DNA from: Bacteroidota bacterium
GTDB taxonomy: Bacteria; Bacteroidota; Bacteroidia; Chitinophagales; Saprospiraceae
NCBI GenBank assembly: GCA_029567325.1
Contig: JAKQLF010000351.1
Location: 1 to 64,000 of the forward strand
Length of the DNA: 64,000 nt
Reading direction: 5' to 3'
The notes below the pieces were generated by a model. It worked only from the letters and a program-made list of their open reading frames with translations. It had not been told where the DNA came from and ran no database searches. Position numbers and translations under genes: made by a program. Shown one piece after another: positions 37,481 to 46,676 of this stretch. Positions within the stretch are counted from its first letter, which is position 1. Each line of letters begins with the position of its first letter.

Positions 37481-37661
37481 ACAAATGTAATTTTTAAAAT
37501 GTGACTTAAAACCTCTGATGTCAAATATAGAATAAAATCTAATTCTTGTTTAAGTTGGTGTAATTTTTTTGAATGTTGAGGTAATCTAGGGCCGTTTCAA
37601 GAACAGAAATAGCCCTTTTTATTCAATTTCCAACGTATAATAGATTTGAAAATTATGTAAA

Positions 37662-37701
37662 TAAAAAAGACCGCTCTCCAAATCCTTGATCTGGGGCGGT
37701 C
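37662..37701 (-). terminator. Intrinsic terminator reading the minus strand
   Basis: On the minus strand GACCGC...GCGGTC (6-bp perfect core, 21-nt interior with further pairing) is followed directly by TTTTTTAT. The orientation implies a minus-strand transcript ending here, yet no minus-strand gene is annotated between this point and the helicase start at 37858. The rest of 37481-37857 has no clear ORF with a normal start. Confidence 0.6.
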
Positions 37702-37857
37702 CTCGCTTGCTGATCTATTTACCTCTTTTGCAAGACCTTTTTATTCGGATCTTGCTTTATATTTTTTACTTAGGTTATCTTCGTTTTTATATAATCTTAA
37801 TACGGTTCTAGTCGGGCCTTTGTTGTTTAAAAATTTATTGTTAACAGTAATTTAACT

Positions 37858-40800
37858 ATGAACAGTCTTAATCAAAATATCAACATTGACGAATTTCAAA
37901 AAGCTTATGATACCCTCAATCCTGAGCAAAAAACGGCGGTTGATAAGGTTTACGGCCCAGTCATGGTCGTGGCTGGCCCAGGTACTGGTAAGACGCAATT
38001 ATTAGCAGTGAGGGTTTGTAATATTTTAAAAGAAACGGATTTACAAGCCAGCAATATTCTTTGTTTGACGTATACAGATGCTGGTTGCACCGCTATGCGC
38101 AATAGGCTCATCACTTTTATGGGCACCGATGCCTATAAAGTGGGCATATATACTTACCATGCTTTTTGCAATCTCATCATCAGAGAAAATCCAGACCATT
38201 TCAACGCTTATCGAGAGTTGTCCAATGCTTCTGATTTGGAAATTATGGAGGTTTTGACTGAACTCATAGACGGACTTCCCATGGACCATCCCCTTGCAAG
38301 AAATGCTGGGGACAATTACTATGATCGTCCTCGATACAAAACTTTGTTTAGCGTGATGAAGCGAGAAGGCTGGAGTCACGATCACATTGTAGACAAAATA
38401 GAACAATACAAAGAGGAACTTTACCAAGATGTCGATTACATCTATAAAAAGGGAGAGAAGAAGGGTACTCCAATGGAGGACAAAATCCAGAAAGAACTCA
38501 GTAGGTACGATTTTGTCAAAGAAGGAAGTAAGTTGTTAGGACAATACAATGATCTTCTGGCTAAAAGGGATCGATTGGATTTTGATGATTCCATCATCTG
38601 GGTGCTCAAAAAGTTGAAAGAAAGGCCTGATGTGTTGGCTCAATATCAAGAGCGTTTTCAATTTATTTTGGCAGATGAGTATCAGGATACCAATGGCAGT
38701 CAGAATGAATTGCTGTTTACCTTGGCAAAAAATGAATTTGATCCGCAGCCCAATCTTTTTGTTGTAGGCGATGATGACCAATCAATCTATCGGTTTCAGG
38801 GAGCCAATATGGACAACATTGTTTTGTTTATGAAAGAATTTGACCCAGATGTCATTGTATTACAAAATAATTATAGGAGCCATCAGGCAATTCTGGACAA
38901 AGCCACTTTATTGATCAATAATAATGAAGAAAGGCTTACCCATAAATTTCCCAATTTGGTAAAGCAGTTGAAAGAAAGCCGCAAAGGAACACAAGGTGGT
39001 AGTCCTGTTTTTCTGCCTTATGCTAATATGGCAAATCAGCAATGTGGAGTTGCAAAATTGGTGAAAGATCTAGCTTCTAAGGGTGTAAAATACAATGATA
39101 TTGCCATCATTTACCGCAAACACAAAGAGGCAGAGAATTTAATGAAATATTTTTCCTTGGAAGGAATTCCTGTGAGCATCAAGAAAAAAATAAATATTCT
39201 AAAGCTCAACGAAATCAAAAGAATACTCACTTTGTTGCGATACATAGATCAAGAGTATAAGGAAATCAATAGTCAAAATGCGCAACTATTTGAAATTTTA
39301 CACTATGATTTCTGGGGACTTTCTGCAAAAGATATTGGGAAAATAGCCTTATTGGCTTCTGCAAATACTGACGGAACTTCAGATGATTTAATCTGGAGAG
39401 ATGTGATTTCTGATGAGAATAAATTGCAAAAGTTTGGCATTCTTCACCCTGAATTATTCATTCACACTTCGCAAATTCTTGAAGGGCTCATCAATGATTA
39501 TAAAAATGTGACCCCACAGGTTTTGTTTGAAAAGCTTCTGACCAATACAGGTATGCTCAACCATTTTTTAGCATCGCCGGATAAAATTTGGATGTTGCAA
39601 GTGGTCAATACCCTTTTTGAATTCATCAAAACAGAAACCTCCAAAACAGAAGGTTTAGGCATTGATGAAATCTTGAGTATTTTGGACAAAATGGAAGAAA
39701 TGGGCATTGACATGTCTATCAACTACCTCAAAACAAACAATGAGGGCATCAACTTTCTTACAGCTCATGGATCCAAAGGTTTGGAATTTGACCACGTCAT
39801 CATCATCAATGCCGATGAAAAAACGTGGATTGATGATCGGGGAGCTAGGGTAAAATTTCCGCCAAATATGCTTTTTGGTGCAGGCGATGCTACCGAGGAG
39901 GATGATCGAAGACTCTTTTATGTTTCGTTGACAAGGGCAAAAAACAATGCCTATATTACATTTTCACAGCTTTCAGAAGCAGATAAAGATCAACAAGTTT
40001 CTCGATTTATCACAGAAATGGGCTACAATGTTTTGATCCCACCAATCACAAACACAGAAGAAGATTTGATCAATTTCTCAAGTACTTTGATGAAATATGA
40101 TCAGGGTCAGGTTTCTTTAATTGAGCATGAGCTCATTGATCGGGTATTGGAAAACATGCAGATGAATGCAACGGGTATTACCAAGTATCTGAATTGTCCC
40201 CGTACTTTTTATTTTGAAAATATTCTCAGGGTTCCAATGGCAAGGACCAAAAATCTGGGATTTGGAAATGCCATCCATTATGCCATGGAAATGTTTTATA
40301 GAAATATGGTTGCAAGTCCTACATTGGAAATCGGTTCATTGGAATCATTGCAGGAATTATTTAAAAAAGGGATGCGAAAATTCCATGCACATTTTACAAA
40401 ACTTGAGGCAGAACGGGCGTTGTATACTGGATTGAATATCTTGACTTTCTATTATAATAATACCATAAAAGGTTGGACTAAACCGCGGACTTTAAAAGCT
40501 GAACTGAACATCAAGGGTCACATCAAAAATATTCCAGTTTCAGGAATTTTGGATAGGATTGATGTATATGATGACCACATGACCATTTTTGATTATAAAA
40601 CAGGCAATAGAAATGGGGAGTCAGAAAAATTTAAAAAAGGGGAAGATCTAACGAGCGGCGGCGATTATTGGAGGCAAGGAATTTTCTATCAATTGCTTAT
40701 AAAATTGGAACCCAATTTACAATCCAAATTACAAACAGTAATTTTTGAATTATTAGAACAGTATGAAGAGGATAAGGCCAAGGTCAGGCGTGTGGATGTG

Positions 40801-40995
40801 GATGGAACTGACCAAGATTTGGTGATTGCCCAACTGGAATATGTTTACGAAAAAATAAAAAATCATGAGTTTGATGAGGGCTGTAATGATGAAAGATGTA
40901 AGTGGTGTGCCTTTGTAAATAGCAATATGGCTGCGTCATTGATTCCTTCTGATAGTGTGGAGGAAAATGATTCTGAAATGATGTATGGGGAGTAG
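37858..40995 (+). CDS. UvrD/Rep-type helicase fused to PD-(D/E)XK Fe-S nuclease
   Basis: The 1045-residue protein has a superfamily 1A helicase (about 20-760): Walker A AGPGTGKT (39-46), Walker B ADEYQDTN (about 271), motif III VVGDDDQSIYRFQGAN, motif V TAHGSKGLEFDHV, and motif VI YVSLTRAKN. A RecB/AddB-type nuclease follows (about 775-1025): CPRTFYFE, GILDRIDVYDDHMTIFDYKTG with the Asp, Asp and Lys of the active site, and GCNDERCKWCAF supplying the other Cys for a 4Fe-4S clasp like that of AddB and Cas4. It is likely an end-processing enzyme for recombination repair as a single chain. ATG start. Confidence 0.9.
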   Translation: MNSLNQNINIDEFQKAYDTLNPEQKTAVDKVYGPVMVVAGPGTGKTQLLAVRVCNILKETDLQASNILCLTYTDAGCTAMRNRLITFMGTDAYKVGIYTYHAFCNLIIRENPDHFNAYRELSNASDLEIMEVLTELIDGLPMDHPLARNAGDNYYDRPRYKTLFSVMKREGWSHDHIVDKIEQYKEELYQDVDYIYKKGEKKGTPMEDKIQKELSRYDFVKEGSKLLGQYNDLLAKRDRLDFDDSIIWVLKKLKERPDVLAQYQERFQFILADEYQDTNGSQNELLFTLAKNEFDPQPNLFVVGDDDQSIYRFQGANMDNIVLFMKEFDPDVIVLQNNYRSHQAILDKATLLINNNEERLTHKFPNLVKQLKESRKGTQGGSPVFLPYANMANQQCGVAKLVKDLASKGVKYNDIAIIYRKHKEAENLMKYFSLEGIPVSIKKKINILKLNEIKRILTLLRYIDQEYKEINSQNAQLFEILHYDFWGLSAKDIGKIALLASANTDGTSDDLIWRDVISDENKLQKFGILHPELFIHTSQILEGLINDYKNVTPQVLFEKLLTNTGMLNHFLASPDKIWMLQVVNTLFEFIKTETSKTEGLGIDEILSILDKMEEMGIDMSINYLKTNNEGINFLTAHGSKGLEFDHVIIINADEKTWIDDRGARVKFPPNMLFGAGDATEEDDRRLFYVSLTRAKNNAYITFSQLSEADKDQQVSRFITEMGYNVLIPPITNTEEDLINFSSTLMKYDQGQVSLIEHELIDRVLENMQMNATGITKYLNCPRTFYFENILRVPMARTKNLGFGNAIHYAMEMFYRNMVASPTLEIGSLESLQELFKKGMRKFHAHFTKLEAERALYTGLNILTFYYNNTIKGWTKPRTLKAELNIKGHIKNIPVSGILDRIDVYDDHMTIFDYKTGNRNGESEKFKKGEDLTSGGDYWRQGIFYQLLIKLEPNLQSKLQTVIFELLEQYEEDKAKVRRVDVDGTDQDLVIAQLEYVYEKIKNHEFDEGCNDERCKWCAFVNSNMAASLIPSDSVEENDSEMMYGE

Positions 40996-40997
40996 GG

Positions 40998-41070
40998 GTC
41001 AGCGGTCAGATTTCAGCTATCAGCTTTCAGATTTTTGCAACGAGCTTTGAGCCACGAGCCACGAGATTCC
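40998..41070. repeat. CTGA-word and CACGAG-word repeats
   Basis: Right after the helicase stop come GGTCAGCGGTCAGATTTCAG-type words and then GAGCTTTGAGCCACGAGCC (41042-41060). Both families are found in inverse orientation near 23.7-23.9 kb and 58.2-58.4 kb. A block GGTTTGTAGAACTC..GGGTT..AATGTGCATAACC (41074-41108) is the reverse complement of a block at about 23528-23573. Confidence 0.75.
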
Positions 41071-41154
41071 TTGGTTTGTAGAACTCAAAGGGTTTAATGT
41101 GCATAACCTCGCGTGCGCCTAGGAATGTTTATTTGTTTATGGCTGTTTAACCTA

Positions 41155-41445
41155 AAAATTCGTGAATTCGTGGCAATCAGCGGTCAGTGATCAGTGGTCA
41201 GCGATTATTTTTTTTGGTGAGGAAAATCAAATTAAAGCAATTCGTGAATTCGTGGCAATCAGGGAGTAGTTATCAGTGGTCAGTGATCAGTTTTAGAACT
41301 CAGAAGATCAAATTAAAGCAATTCGTGAATTCGTGGCGATCAGTGGTCAGTGATCAGTGGTCAGCGATTATTTTTGGTGAGGAAAATCAATTTAAAGCAA
41401 TTCGTGAATTCGTGGCAATCAGCGGTCAGATGTCAGTTTTCAGTT
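41155..41445. repeat. Four tandem copies of an approx. 80-bp unit
   Basis: The core GTGAATTCGTGGC begins at 41161, 41244, 41325 and 41404 (spacings 83, 81 and 79 bp). Between cores lie CAGTGGTCAGTGATCAG words, a T-rich piece, and AAATCAAATTAAAGCAATTC. An open frame across it (41187-41582) is a by-product of the repeat. The same core, inverted, is at 23766-23783. Confidence 0.85.
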
Positions 41446-41591
41446 CAGAAATAACTTTTGATTATTGGGAATTTGCATTGAGCAACGAGCAATGTTACAA
41501 CGAGAACTTTACGCTACTAAATGTATTGGCAAATCTTTTTCTTCTTTACCCAATAGATATAAAAAGAATATTGAGCTGTTGAAATTAATAT

Positions 41592-42320
41592 TCAATGATA
41601 TCTGATATGTATCCATTCATTAAATTTACTTTCGTTTGATATTAGATAGATATTTTTTGAACTGCCAGTGCCCATCTCAGAAAATGTTTTTTTAATGGTG
41701 TCTTCCTCATCAGTGCTCATTTTATTTGGAAAAGTAACCATTTCATTTACCTTTTCAATTTGTATGGCTGTGTACTTTTCCGATGAATTTTCATATTGGA
41801 GTACCGCTCCAGGCAAACAAAACTGTTTTTCTCCAGGAGATATGGCCAAAGGAATTTCCTCTGTAAACCATACAATGTGTTCGAGCCAAACTGCCTTAGT
41901 GCACTCCATACCCACAATTTCTTTTTTTTCATTGGTAATCTGCCAATTCCAGGTAATAGTTCTGTTTATCTGATCTTCCAATTTAATCTCCAAACAATAA
42001 CCATCCTTAAACCTCCCACTACAATTCATCCATCTGGACTCTTTGAAATCAACATACAATTCAAGTGCAGGTTGAAACTTTTTGTGCTTTGGTGGGTATG
42101 ATTTAATCATAATACTATCTAATGAAAATTTAGCTTTTTGATCAGTAATCAACAGACTATATCTATCTACTTCATCTATTTGTGCCATTGAAGGTGCTCT
42201 TTCCAAAATCATCTCAAAATTTGGGACAAAATCATAGATTATTCTGATTGATTGGCCATGACAAAAAGCATGAATCATCAAAAGAAAAATTGATGAAAAA
42301 TATTTACACTTTCGGATCAT
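41592..42320 (-). CDS. GLPGLI family protein (copy 1)
   Basis: From ATG 42320 the protein is 242 residues with a signal peptide (SSIFLLMIHAFCHGQ). It follows the GLPGLI family: strands with SIRIIYDFVPNFE, then WNWQITNEKKEIVGMECTKA, AWFTEEIPLAISPG-like and the family motif as CLPGAVLQYE. GLPGLI proteins are secreted Bacteroidota beta-rich proteins of unknown role. It is highly similar to the adjacent upstream gene, so the two arose by tandem duplication. The ATG is 17 bp from the stop of that gene. Confidence 0.85.
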   Translation of the reverse strand: MIRKCKYFSSIFLLMIHAFCHGQSIRIIYDFVPNFEMILERAPSMAQIDEVDRYSLLITDQKAKFSLDSIMIKSYPPKHKKFQPALELYVDFKESRWMNCSGRFKDGYCLEIKLEDQINRTITWNWQITNEKKEIVGMECTKAVWLEHIVWFTEEIPLAISPGEKQFCLPGAVLQYENSSEKYTAIQIEKVNEMVTFPNKMSTDEEDTIKKTFSEMGTGSSKNIYLISNESKFNEWIHIRYH

Positions 42321-42336
42321 TAAAGCTTTTTGATAT

Positions 42337-43056
42337 TTAATAAAGCCTGATAGGAATCCATTTATTAAATATGGTTTCATTGGTTACAAGGTAAATGTTG
42401 GGTGAATTATCATTACGCAAATCGAAAATATTTTTAGTTATGATGTTTTCGTCATCAGTCAAAGTTTTGTTTGGAATAATGATGGTATTGGTTACATTTT
42501 CAATTTTTATAGCTTCATAAATGCCAGTTGGATTTTCATATTTGAGAACCGCTCCAGGCAAACAAAACATTTTTATCCCAGGTGCAATGGCAAGAGGAAT
42601 TTCCTCAGTAAACCAGGCAACATTTTGTAGCCAAATTGCCTTTGTACACATTAACCCTGCAATATTCAGCTTTTCATCGGTTATCTCCCATTTCCAGGTA
42701 GTCGTACTGTTTATCTGATCTTCCAAATTATTTGCTAAACAATAGCCCTCCTTAAATTTACCGTTACAATAAACCCATTTGGACTCTTTAAAATCGGTGT
42801 ATACCTCTTGAGCAGGTAAGAAGTTTCTTTGTTTAGGAGGATATGATTTAATCATTATACTATCTAACGCAAATTTGGTTTTTTGACCGTCAATCAATAA
42901 ACTGAATCTGAAAACTTCGTCAACTTCAGCTAAAGATGGCATGATGAGCAATTCCGCTTCAAAGTTTGGGGTAAAGTCATAAATGATTCTGGTATTCTGA
43001 CTTAGTGCAAAGTTGGCGCATGTAAGGATAGAAAATAGGACGATTAAATTTCTCAC
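42337..43056 (-). CDS. GLPGLI family protein (copy 2)
   Basis: The 239-residue paralogue has signal MRNLIVLFSILTCANFALS and the same order of motifs: NTRIIYDFTPNFEAEL, TWKWEITDEKLNIAGLMCTKAIW, VAWFTEEIPLAIAPG, FCLPGAVLKYENPTG. It is the first gene of a two-gene operon with copy 1. The paired genes may encode subunits or variants of one surface factor. ATG start. Confidence 0.87.
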   Translation of the reverse strand: MRNLIVLFSILTCANFALSQNTRIIYDFTPNFEAELLIMPSLAEVDEVFRFSLLIDGQKTKFALDSIMIKSYPPKQRNFLPAQEVYTDFKESKWVYCNGKFKEGYCLANNLEDQINSTTTWKWEITDEKLNIAGLMCTKAIWLQNVAWFTEEIPLAIAPGIKMFCLPGAVLKYENPTGIYEAIKIENVTNTIIIPNKTLTDDENIITKNIFDLRNDNSPNIYLVTNETIFNKWIPIRLY

Positions 43057-43271
43057 TGAGATAGCTTTTTGGTGTTTTCTGACTTAATATATAGTTTCTA
43101 TATAACGAATACTTTTCTTTAATATTTTAAGTATAAATTATTAAGTTCTCATTCATTTTCAAATCAAAATCTTTTCTAAGTTGAAAAAAATGAACCAATC
43201 TGTCCAGATTTCCAGAATCTGATTGATATAAGAATATTAACTTTAATTAATTTATAAAAAATTACAAAAAA

Positions 43272-43625
43272 ATGGACGAATATGCATTGATCATGCGCCA
43301 CATGGATGGACAAGAAGTGGCATCACCAGAACAAATGGAAGCTTGGATGAAACAAACCATGGATTGGATTGGCGGCATTGCTGCTCAAAACAAGTTTGTA
43401 AGTGGTACAGGACTACCTTTCAAAAATGCACACGTTGTACACTCAACGGGTCTGGTAACAAATGGACCATTTGGTGATATCAAGGAAACCATTGGCGGTT
43501 TGATTGTGGTTAAAGCAGAATCAGTACAAGAAGCGATAGAATTTGCAAAGGGCAGTCCCGTTTTACAAGGCGAAGGCAATACTATTGAGGTTAGAAAAAT
43601 TGCAAAATCGGACGGCACTCATTGA
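43272..43625 (+). CDS. YCII (DGPF) family protein
   Basis: The 117-residue protein is of the YCII-related/DGPF family: MDEYALIMRHMDG, EQMEAWMKQTMDWIGGI, TNGPFGDIKETIGGLIVV, and a C-terminal AIEFAKGSPVLQGEGNTIEVRKI. Proteins of this type are dimeric alpha-beta barrels and are encoded next to ECF42 sigma factors, as here (9-bp gap). They may be targets or modulators of the sigma factor. ATG start. Confidence 0.9.
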   Translation: MDEYALIMRHMDGQEVASPEQMEAWMKQTMDWIGGIAAQNKFVSGTGLPFKNAHVVHSTGLVTNGPFGDIKETIGGLIVVKAESVQEAIEFAKGSPVLQGEGNTIEVRKIAKSDGTH

Positions 43626-43634
43626 TTGTGAAGT

Positions 43635-44891
43635 ATGCAGCATCAAGAATTAATACCACACCTTTTTCGTACGGAGCATAGCAAGATTGTTGCTGTGCTC
43701 TGTGCAAAATTTGGTTTTAATCAAATTGAAATTGCGGAAGATCTTGCCAGTGAAACTTTCGTAGCTGCATTAGAAACCTGGCCATATAAGGGCATTCCTG
43801 AAAACCCATCAGCATGGCTATTTGCAGTAGCAAAAAACAAGGCCAAAAACCATTTTGCCCGAACAGTAAATCTTGAAACAAAGATTCTCCCGGAGTACAA
43901 AAATTTGATAGAAACAGATACGATTACTCAAGATCCAATATTGACTTCCGATCAAATTGTAGATGCCCAATTGCAGATGATGTTTGCGGTCTGCCACCCA
44001 AGTTTGAGTGAAGAATCTCAAATTTGCTTAGCACTGCGAATACTATGTGGATTTGGTATAGATGAAATCTCCAATGCCTTGTTGAGTAATAAAGATACCA
44101 TCACCAAACGATTGTATAGAGCCAAGGAAAAGTTGAAGGATAACCGCATCGAATTGGAATTTCCCTCGGAAGAAGTCTGTCAATCTCGTTTAGATGGCGT
44201 GCTTACTACCTTATATTTATTGTACAATGAGGGTTATTATTCAGAAAGCAATGAAGCCATTTTGAGAGCAGATCTGTGTTTTGAGGCCATCAGGTTGACG
44301 TTTCTTTTGATTCAAAATCCTGCGACCAATGTTCCTAAAACAAATGCTTTACTTGCCTTGATGTATTTCCATTCTTCTCGATTCAATGCGCGTAAAAATA
44401 TGGGTGAAATGGTTTTGTATGCGGATCAGGATTCCAGTTTATGGGACCAAAACCTAATTTCCAAGGGGGCTTACCATCTTCATCAAGCAGCTGTGGGAAA
44501 TGAATTGACTTCTTTTCATTTGGAAGCAATGATTGCCTATTGGTATACAGTTCCCAATGAAAATGGAGAAAAATGGCAACGAATATTGGACCTTTATGAC
44601 CAATTACTTCATTTAAAAAATGTGCCAGTTGTAGCGCTGAATCGTTTGTTTGCCTATTCAAAAGTAAAGGGTAACTTAACTGCAATCAAGGAAGCAGAAA
44701 AATTAGACTTTAGAGGTAATCGTTACTACCACGCCCTTTTGGGAGAATTATATCTATCTGTAAATCTCGATCTTGCAAAAGCTCATTTTGAAAATGCGCT
44801 ATTTTACGCCAAGACACGTGCAGAAAAGGAAAGTATACGACGTAAAATAACTGCTCTTGCTATCAACAGATCACAAGATTTTGTAGGTTAA
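43635..44891 (+). CDS. ECF42-type RNA polymerase sigma factor with long C-terminal domain
   Basis: The 418-residue protein has sigma-70 region 2 (about 1-75, EDLASETFVAALETWP and NPSAWLFAVAKNKAKNHF) and region 4 (about 110-165, RILCGFGIDEISNALLSNKDTITKRLYRAKEKL). A 240-residue helical, TPR-like C-terminal extension follows (DUF6596-like, LYLLYNEGYYSES, AYWYTVPNENGEKW, NRLFAYSKVKG). Groups with such an extension lack a classical anti-sigma factor, and the tail itself controls activity. Pairing with a YCII gene is the mark of ECF42. Confidence 0.9.
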   Translation: MQHQELIPHLFRTEHSKIVAVLCAKFGFNQIEIAEDLASETFVAALETWPYKGIPENPSAWLFAVAKNKAKNHFARTVNLETKILPEYKNLIETDTITQDPILTSDQIVDAQLQMMFAVCHPSLSEESQICLALRILCGFGIDEISNALLSNKDTITKRLYRAKEKLKDNRIELEFPSEEVCQSRLDGVLTTLYLLYNEGYYSESNEAILRADLCFEAIRLTFLLIQNPATNVPKTNALLALMYFHSSRFNARKNMGEMVLYADQDSSLWDQNLISKGAYHLHQAAVGNELTSFHLEAMIAYWYTVPNENGEKWQRILDLYDQLLHLKNVPVVALNRLFAYSKVKGNLTAIKEAEKLDFRGNRYYHALLGELYLSVNLDLAKAHFENALFYAKTRAEKESIRRKITALAINRSQDFVG

Positions 44892-45117
44892 AGGTCCCTT
44901 GGCCTTTTTTCTTCCAGCTGCGTATATGTATAAGTATACTGATTTTGAATAGCTTTTGAGCTGGCGGGAACCTGCCAATGCCAATCTCATCCCAAATATC
45001 CGTATCTTACACCCCTACCCTTTACTTTGTCGGATTCTGCTCCCATATCCATCAAATCCATTTTCGAGCACAACCTTGCCTGGTTTCGGACTTTCCTTAT
45101 CAGTACAATTTTATCAA

Positions 45118-46671
45118 GTGGAAAATAATCAAACCGTAATAGAAAGCGACGTGCCATTTGCCCACAGTAAAATCTGGCAGCTCAACAGAGATTATTACCA
45201 ACATCACGGCATTGATGCATGGCGCGATGATGATGTTCCGAGTCATTTGACAACCAACGCAATGGTCGGCATGACGTACGCAAATCTGATTTTTGCATTT
45301 TTAAAAGACCTTGCATTCAATAAAAAAAGTCATGATATTGTGTATCTCTTGGAATTGGGTGCGGGACAAGGACGACTGGCTTTTCACGTACTTAAACACC
45401 TCACAGCATTGACTGAAAATTATGGGCAACCGCTTCCGCCATTCTGTTATGTATTGAGTGATATCGTTGAAGAAAATCTAAACTTCTACCTGGATCATGC
45501 TCAATTTAAACCTTACTTTGAAGCTGGCTTACTAGATGTTTGCTACTTTGATGGTGTATCATCAAAAGAAATGGATCTCAGATATAAGGCCCTCAAAATC
45601 AATCCTAAAGATCTCCAACAGCCCTTGGTTGTAATTGCAAATTACTTTTTTGATTCCATCCCAAACGATTTATTTTTCATACAAAGTGGCAATATTACAC
45701 CTTGCAGTGTGACGCTGACTACTACCAAAAAAAATGAGGAAGAAAGCCAGCTCAAAGACATTCAAATTACATATCAAAGAATGGCGGGTAAAATTCCTTT
45801 TTATAAAAATAAAGGATTTAACGACCTCATTGGAGCATATACCAAAGACTTGTCGCACACTTTTTTGTTGTTTCCACAAATGGGTTTGCAGTGCCTGCTC
45901 AATTTGGACGGATTGTCGGATCATGGCATTTTTTTAATTTCCATGGACAAGGGTTTTCATGCCATGGAAGATTTGGATAAGTTTCCTGAACCCGAACTAA
46001 TCACTCATGGAAGCGCTTCCTTTTGGGTAAATTATCATGCAATGGCTTCTTATTGTAATAATATGGGTGGCGAAGCATTATTGCCCAAAAATTCGTCCTT
46101 CAATTTGGAATTGGTGTCGCTTTTGATGACAAAAGACCATCTACAATTTCCTGAAACCAAAATGGCCTACACGCACTTTGTAAATGTTTTTGGGCCCGAC
46201 GACTTCAACACCTTGAAAAAATGGTCATTCAAACACATCGAGACTATGACACTCAAAGAATGGATTGCCATTTTGAGGTTGAGTGCTTATGATTCGGTGA
46301 TGTTTATTTCCTTATTACCTCGGTTGAAACAATTGTATCCAGAAATCAGCATCCATGAACGGCGACGAATTGCAAAAACATTCCACAAAACATGGGATAT
46401 GTATTTTGCTTTGAATGAAAATTTTGATTTAGCTTTTGCCATGGCCGGGATATTTTATGATCTGGCATATTATGAAGATGCCATCACCTTTTTCAATCAC
46501 TCCATGAATCTTTTTGGAAGCAGAGCTGACGCCCTTTACAACATTGCATTGTGTCATTATCAATTAAGACAAGATATACAATTTGAAAGCCTTCTTTTGA
46601 AAATTAAAAAAGAATTCCCCGACTTTATAAAAATCGGGGAATTGACAAATCTTGATCTTTCAGCAAAATGA
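45118..46671 (+). CDS. SAM-dependent methyltransferase-like protein with helical C-terminal half
   Basis: The chosen GTG at 45118 gives 517 residues beginning MENNQTVIESDVPFAHSKIW. A TTG at 44956 would add a poorly conserved 54-residue tail. The AdoMet motif I is LLELGAGQGRLAFHVLK, followed by CYVLSDIVEENL (acidic residue) and VVIANYFFDSIPNDLF (motif IV-like), as in large class I / MidA-like methyltransferases. The C-terminal 180 residues are helical with TPR character (LAYYEDAITFFNHSMNLF). The substrate is unknown. A perfect 10-bp-arm hairpin lies inside its last codons. Confidence 0.75.
   Translation: MENNQTVIESDVPFAHSKIWQLNRDYYQHHGIDAWRDDDVPSHLTTNAMVGMTYANLIFAFLKDLAFNKKSHDIVYLLELGAGQGRLAFHVLKHLTALTENYGQPLPPFCYVLSDIVEENLNFYLDHAQFKPYFEAGLLDVCYFDGVSSKEMDLRYKALKINPKDLQQPLVVIANYFFDSIPNDLFFIQSGNITPCSVTLTTTKKNEEESQLKDIQITYQRMAGKIPFYKNKGFNDLIGAYTKDLSHTFLLFPQMGLQCLLNLDGLSDHGIFLISMDKGFHAMEDLDKFPEPELITHGSASFWVNYHAMASYCNNMGGEALLPKNSSFNLELVSLLMTKDHLQFPETKMAYTHFVNVFGPDDFNTLKKWSFKHIETMTLKEWIAILRLSAYDSVMFISLLPRLKQLYPEISIHERRRIAKTFHKTWDMYFALNENFDLAFAMAGIFYDLAYYEDAITFFNHSMNLFGSRADALYNIALCHYQLRQDIQFESLLLKIKKEFPDFIKIGELTNLDLSAK
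46613..46643 (+). terminator. Hairpin within the 3' end of the methyltransferase gene
   Basis: AATTCCCCGA (46613-46622) and TCGGGGAATT (46634-46643) are perfect 10-bp arms with an 11-nt loop. The stem is GC-rich at its tip and looks like an intrinsic terminator, but it is followed by GACAAATCTTGATCTTT instead of a clean T-run and lies 28 bp before the stop codon. It could act in either direction, since the convergent GMC gene ends at 46677. Confidence 0.5.
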
Positions 46672-46676
46672 TGCTG

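Noticed and set aside
41187-41582. 131-codon plus-strand frame
   Set aside because: It reads straight through the four-copy 80-bp array, and the peptide repeats KLKQFVNSW-like segments. It is a by-product of repeats.
44956-45117. TTG start extending the methyltransferase by 54 residues
   Set aside because: The extra segment is Pro/Leu-rich, lacks domain similarity, and runs through low-information sequence. GTG 45118 opens directly before the conserved region.
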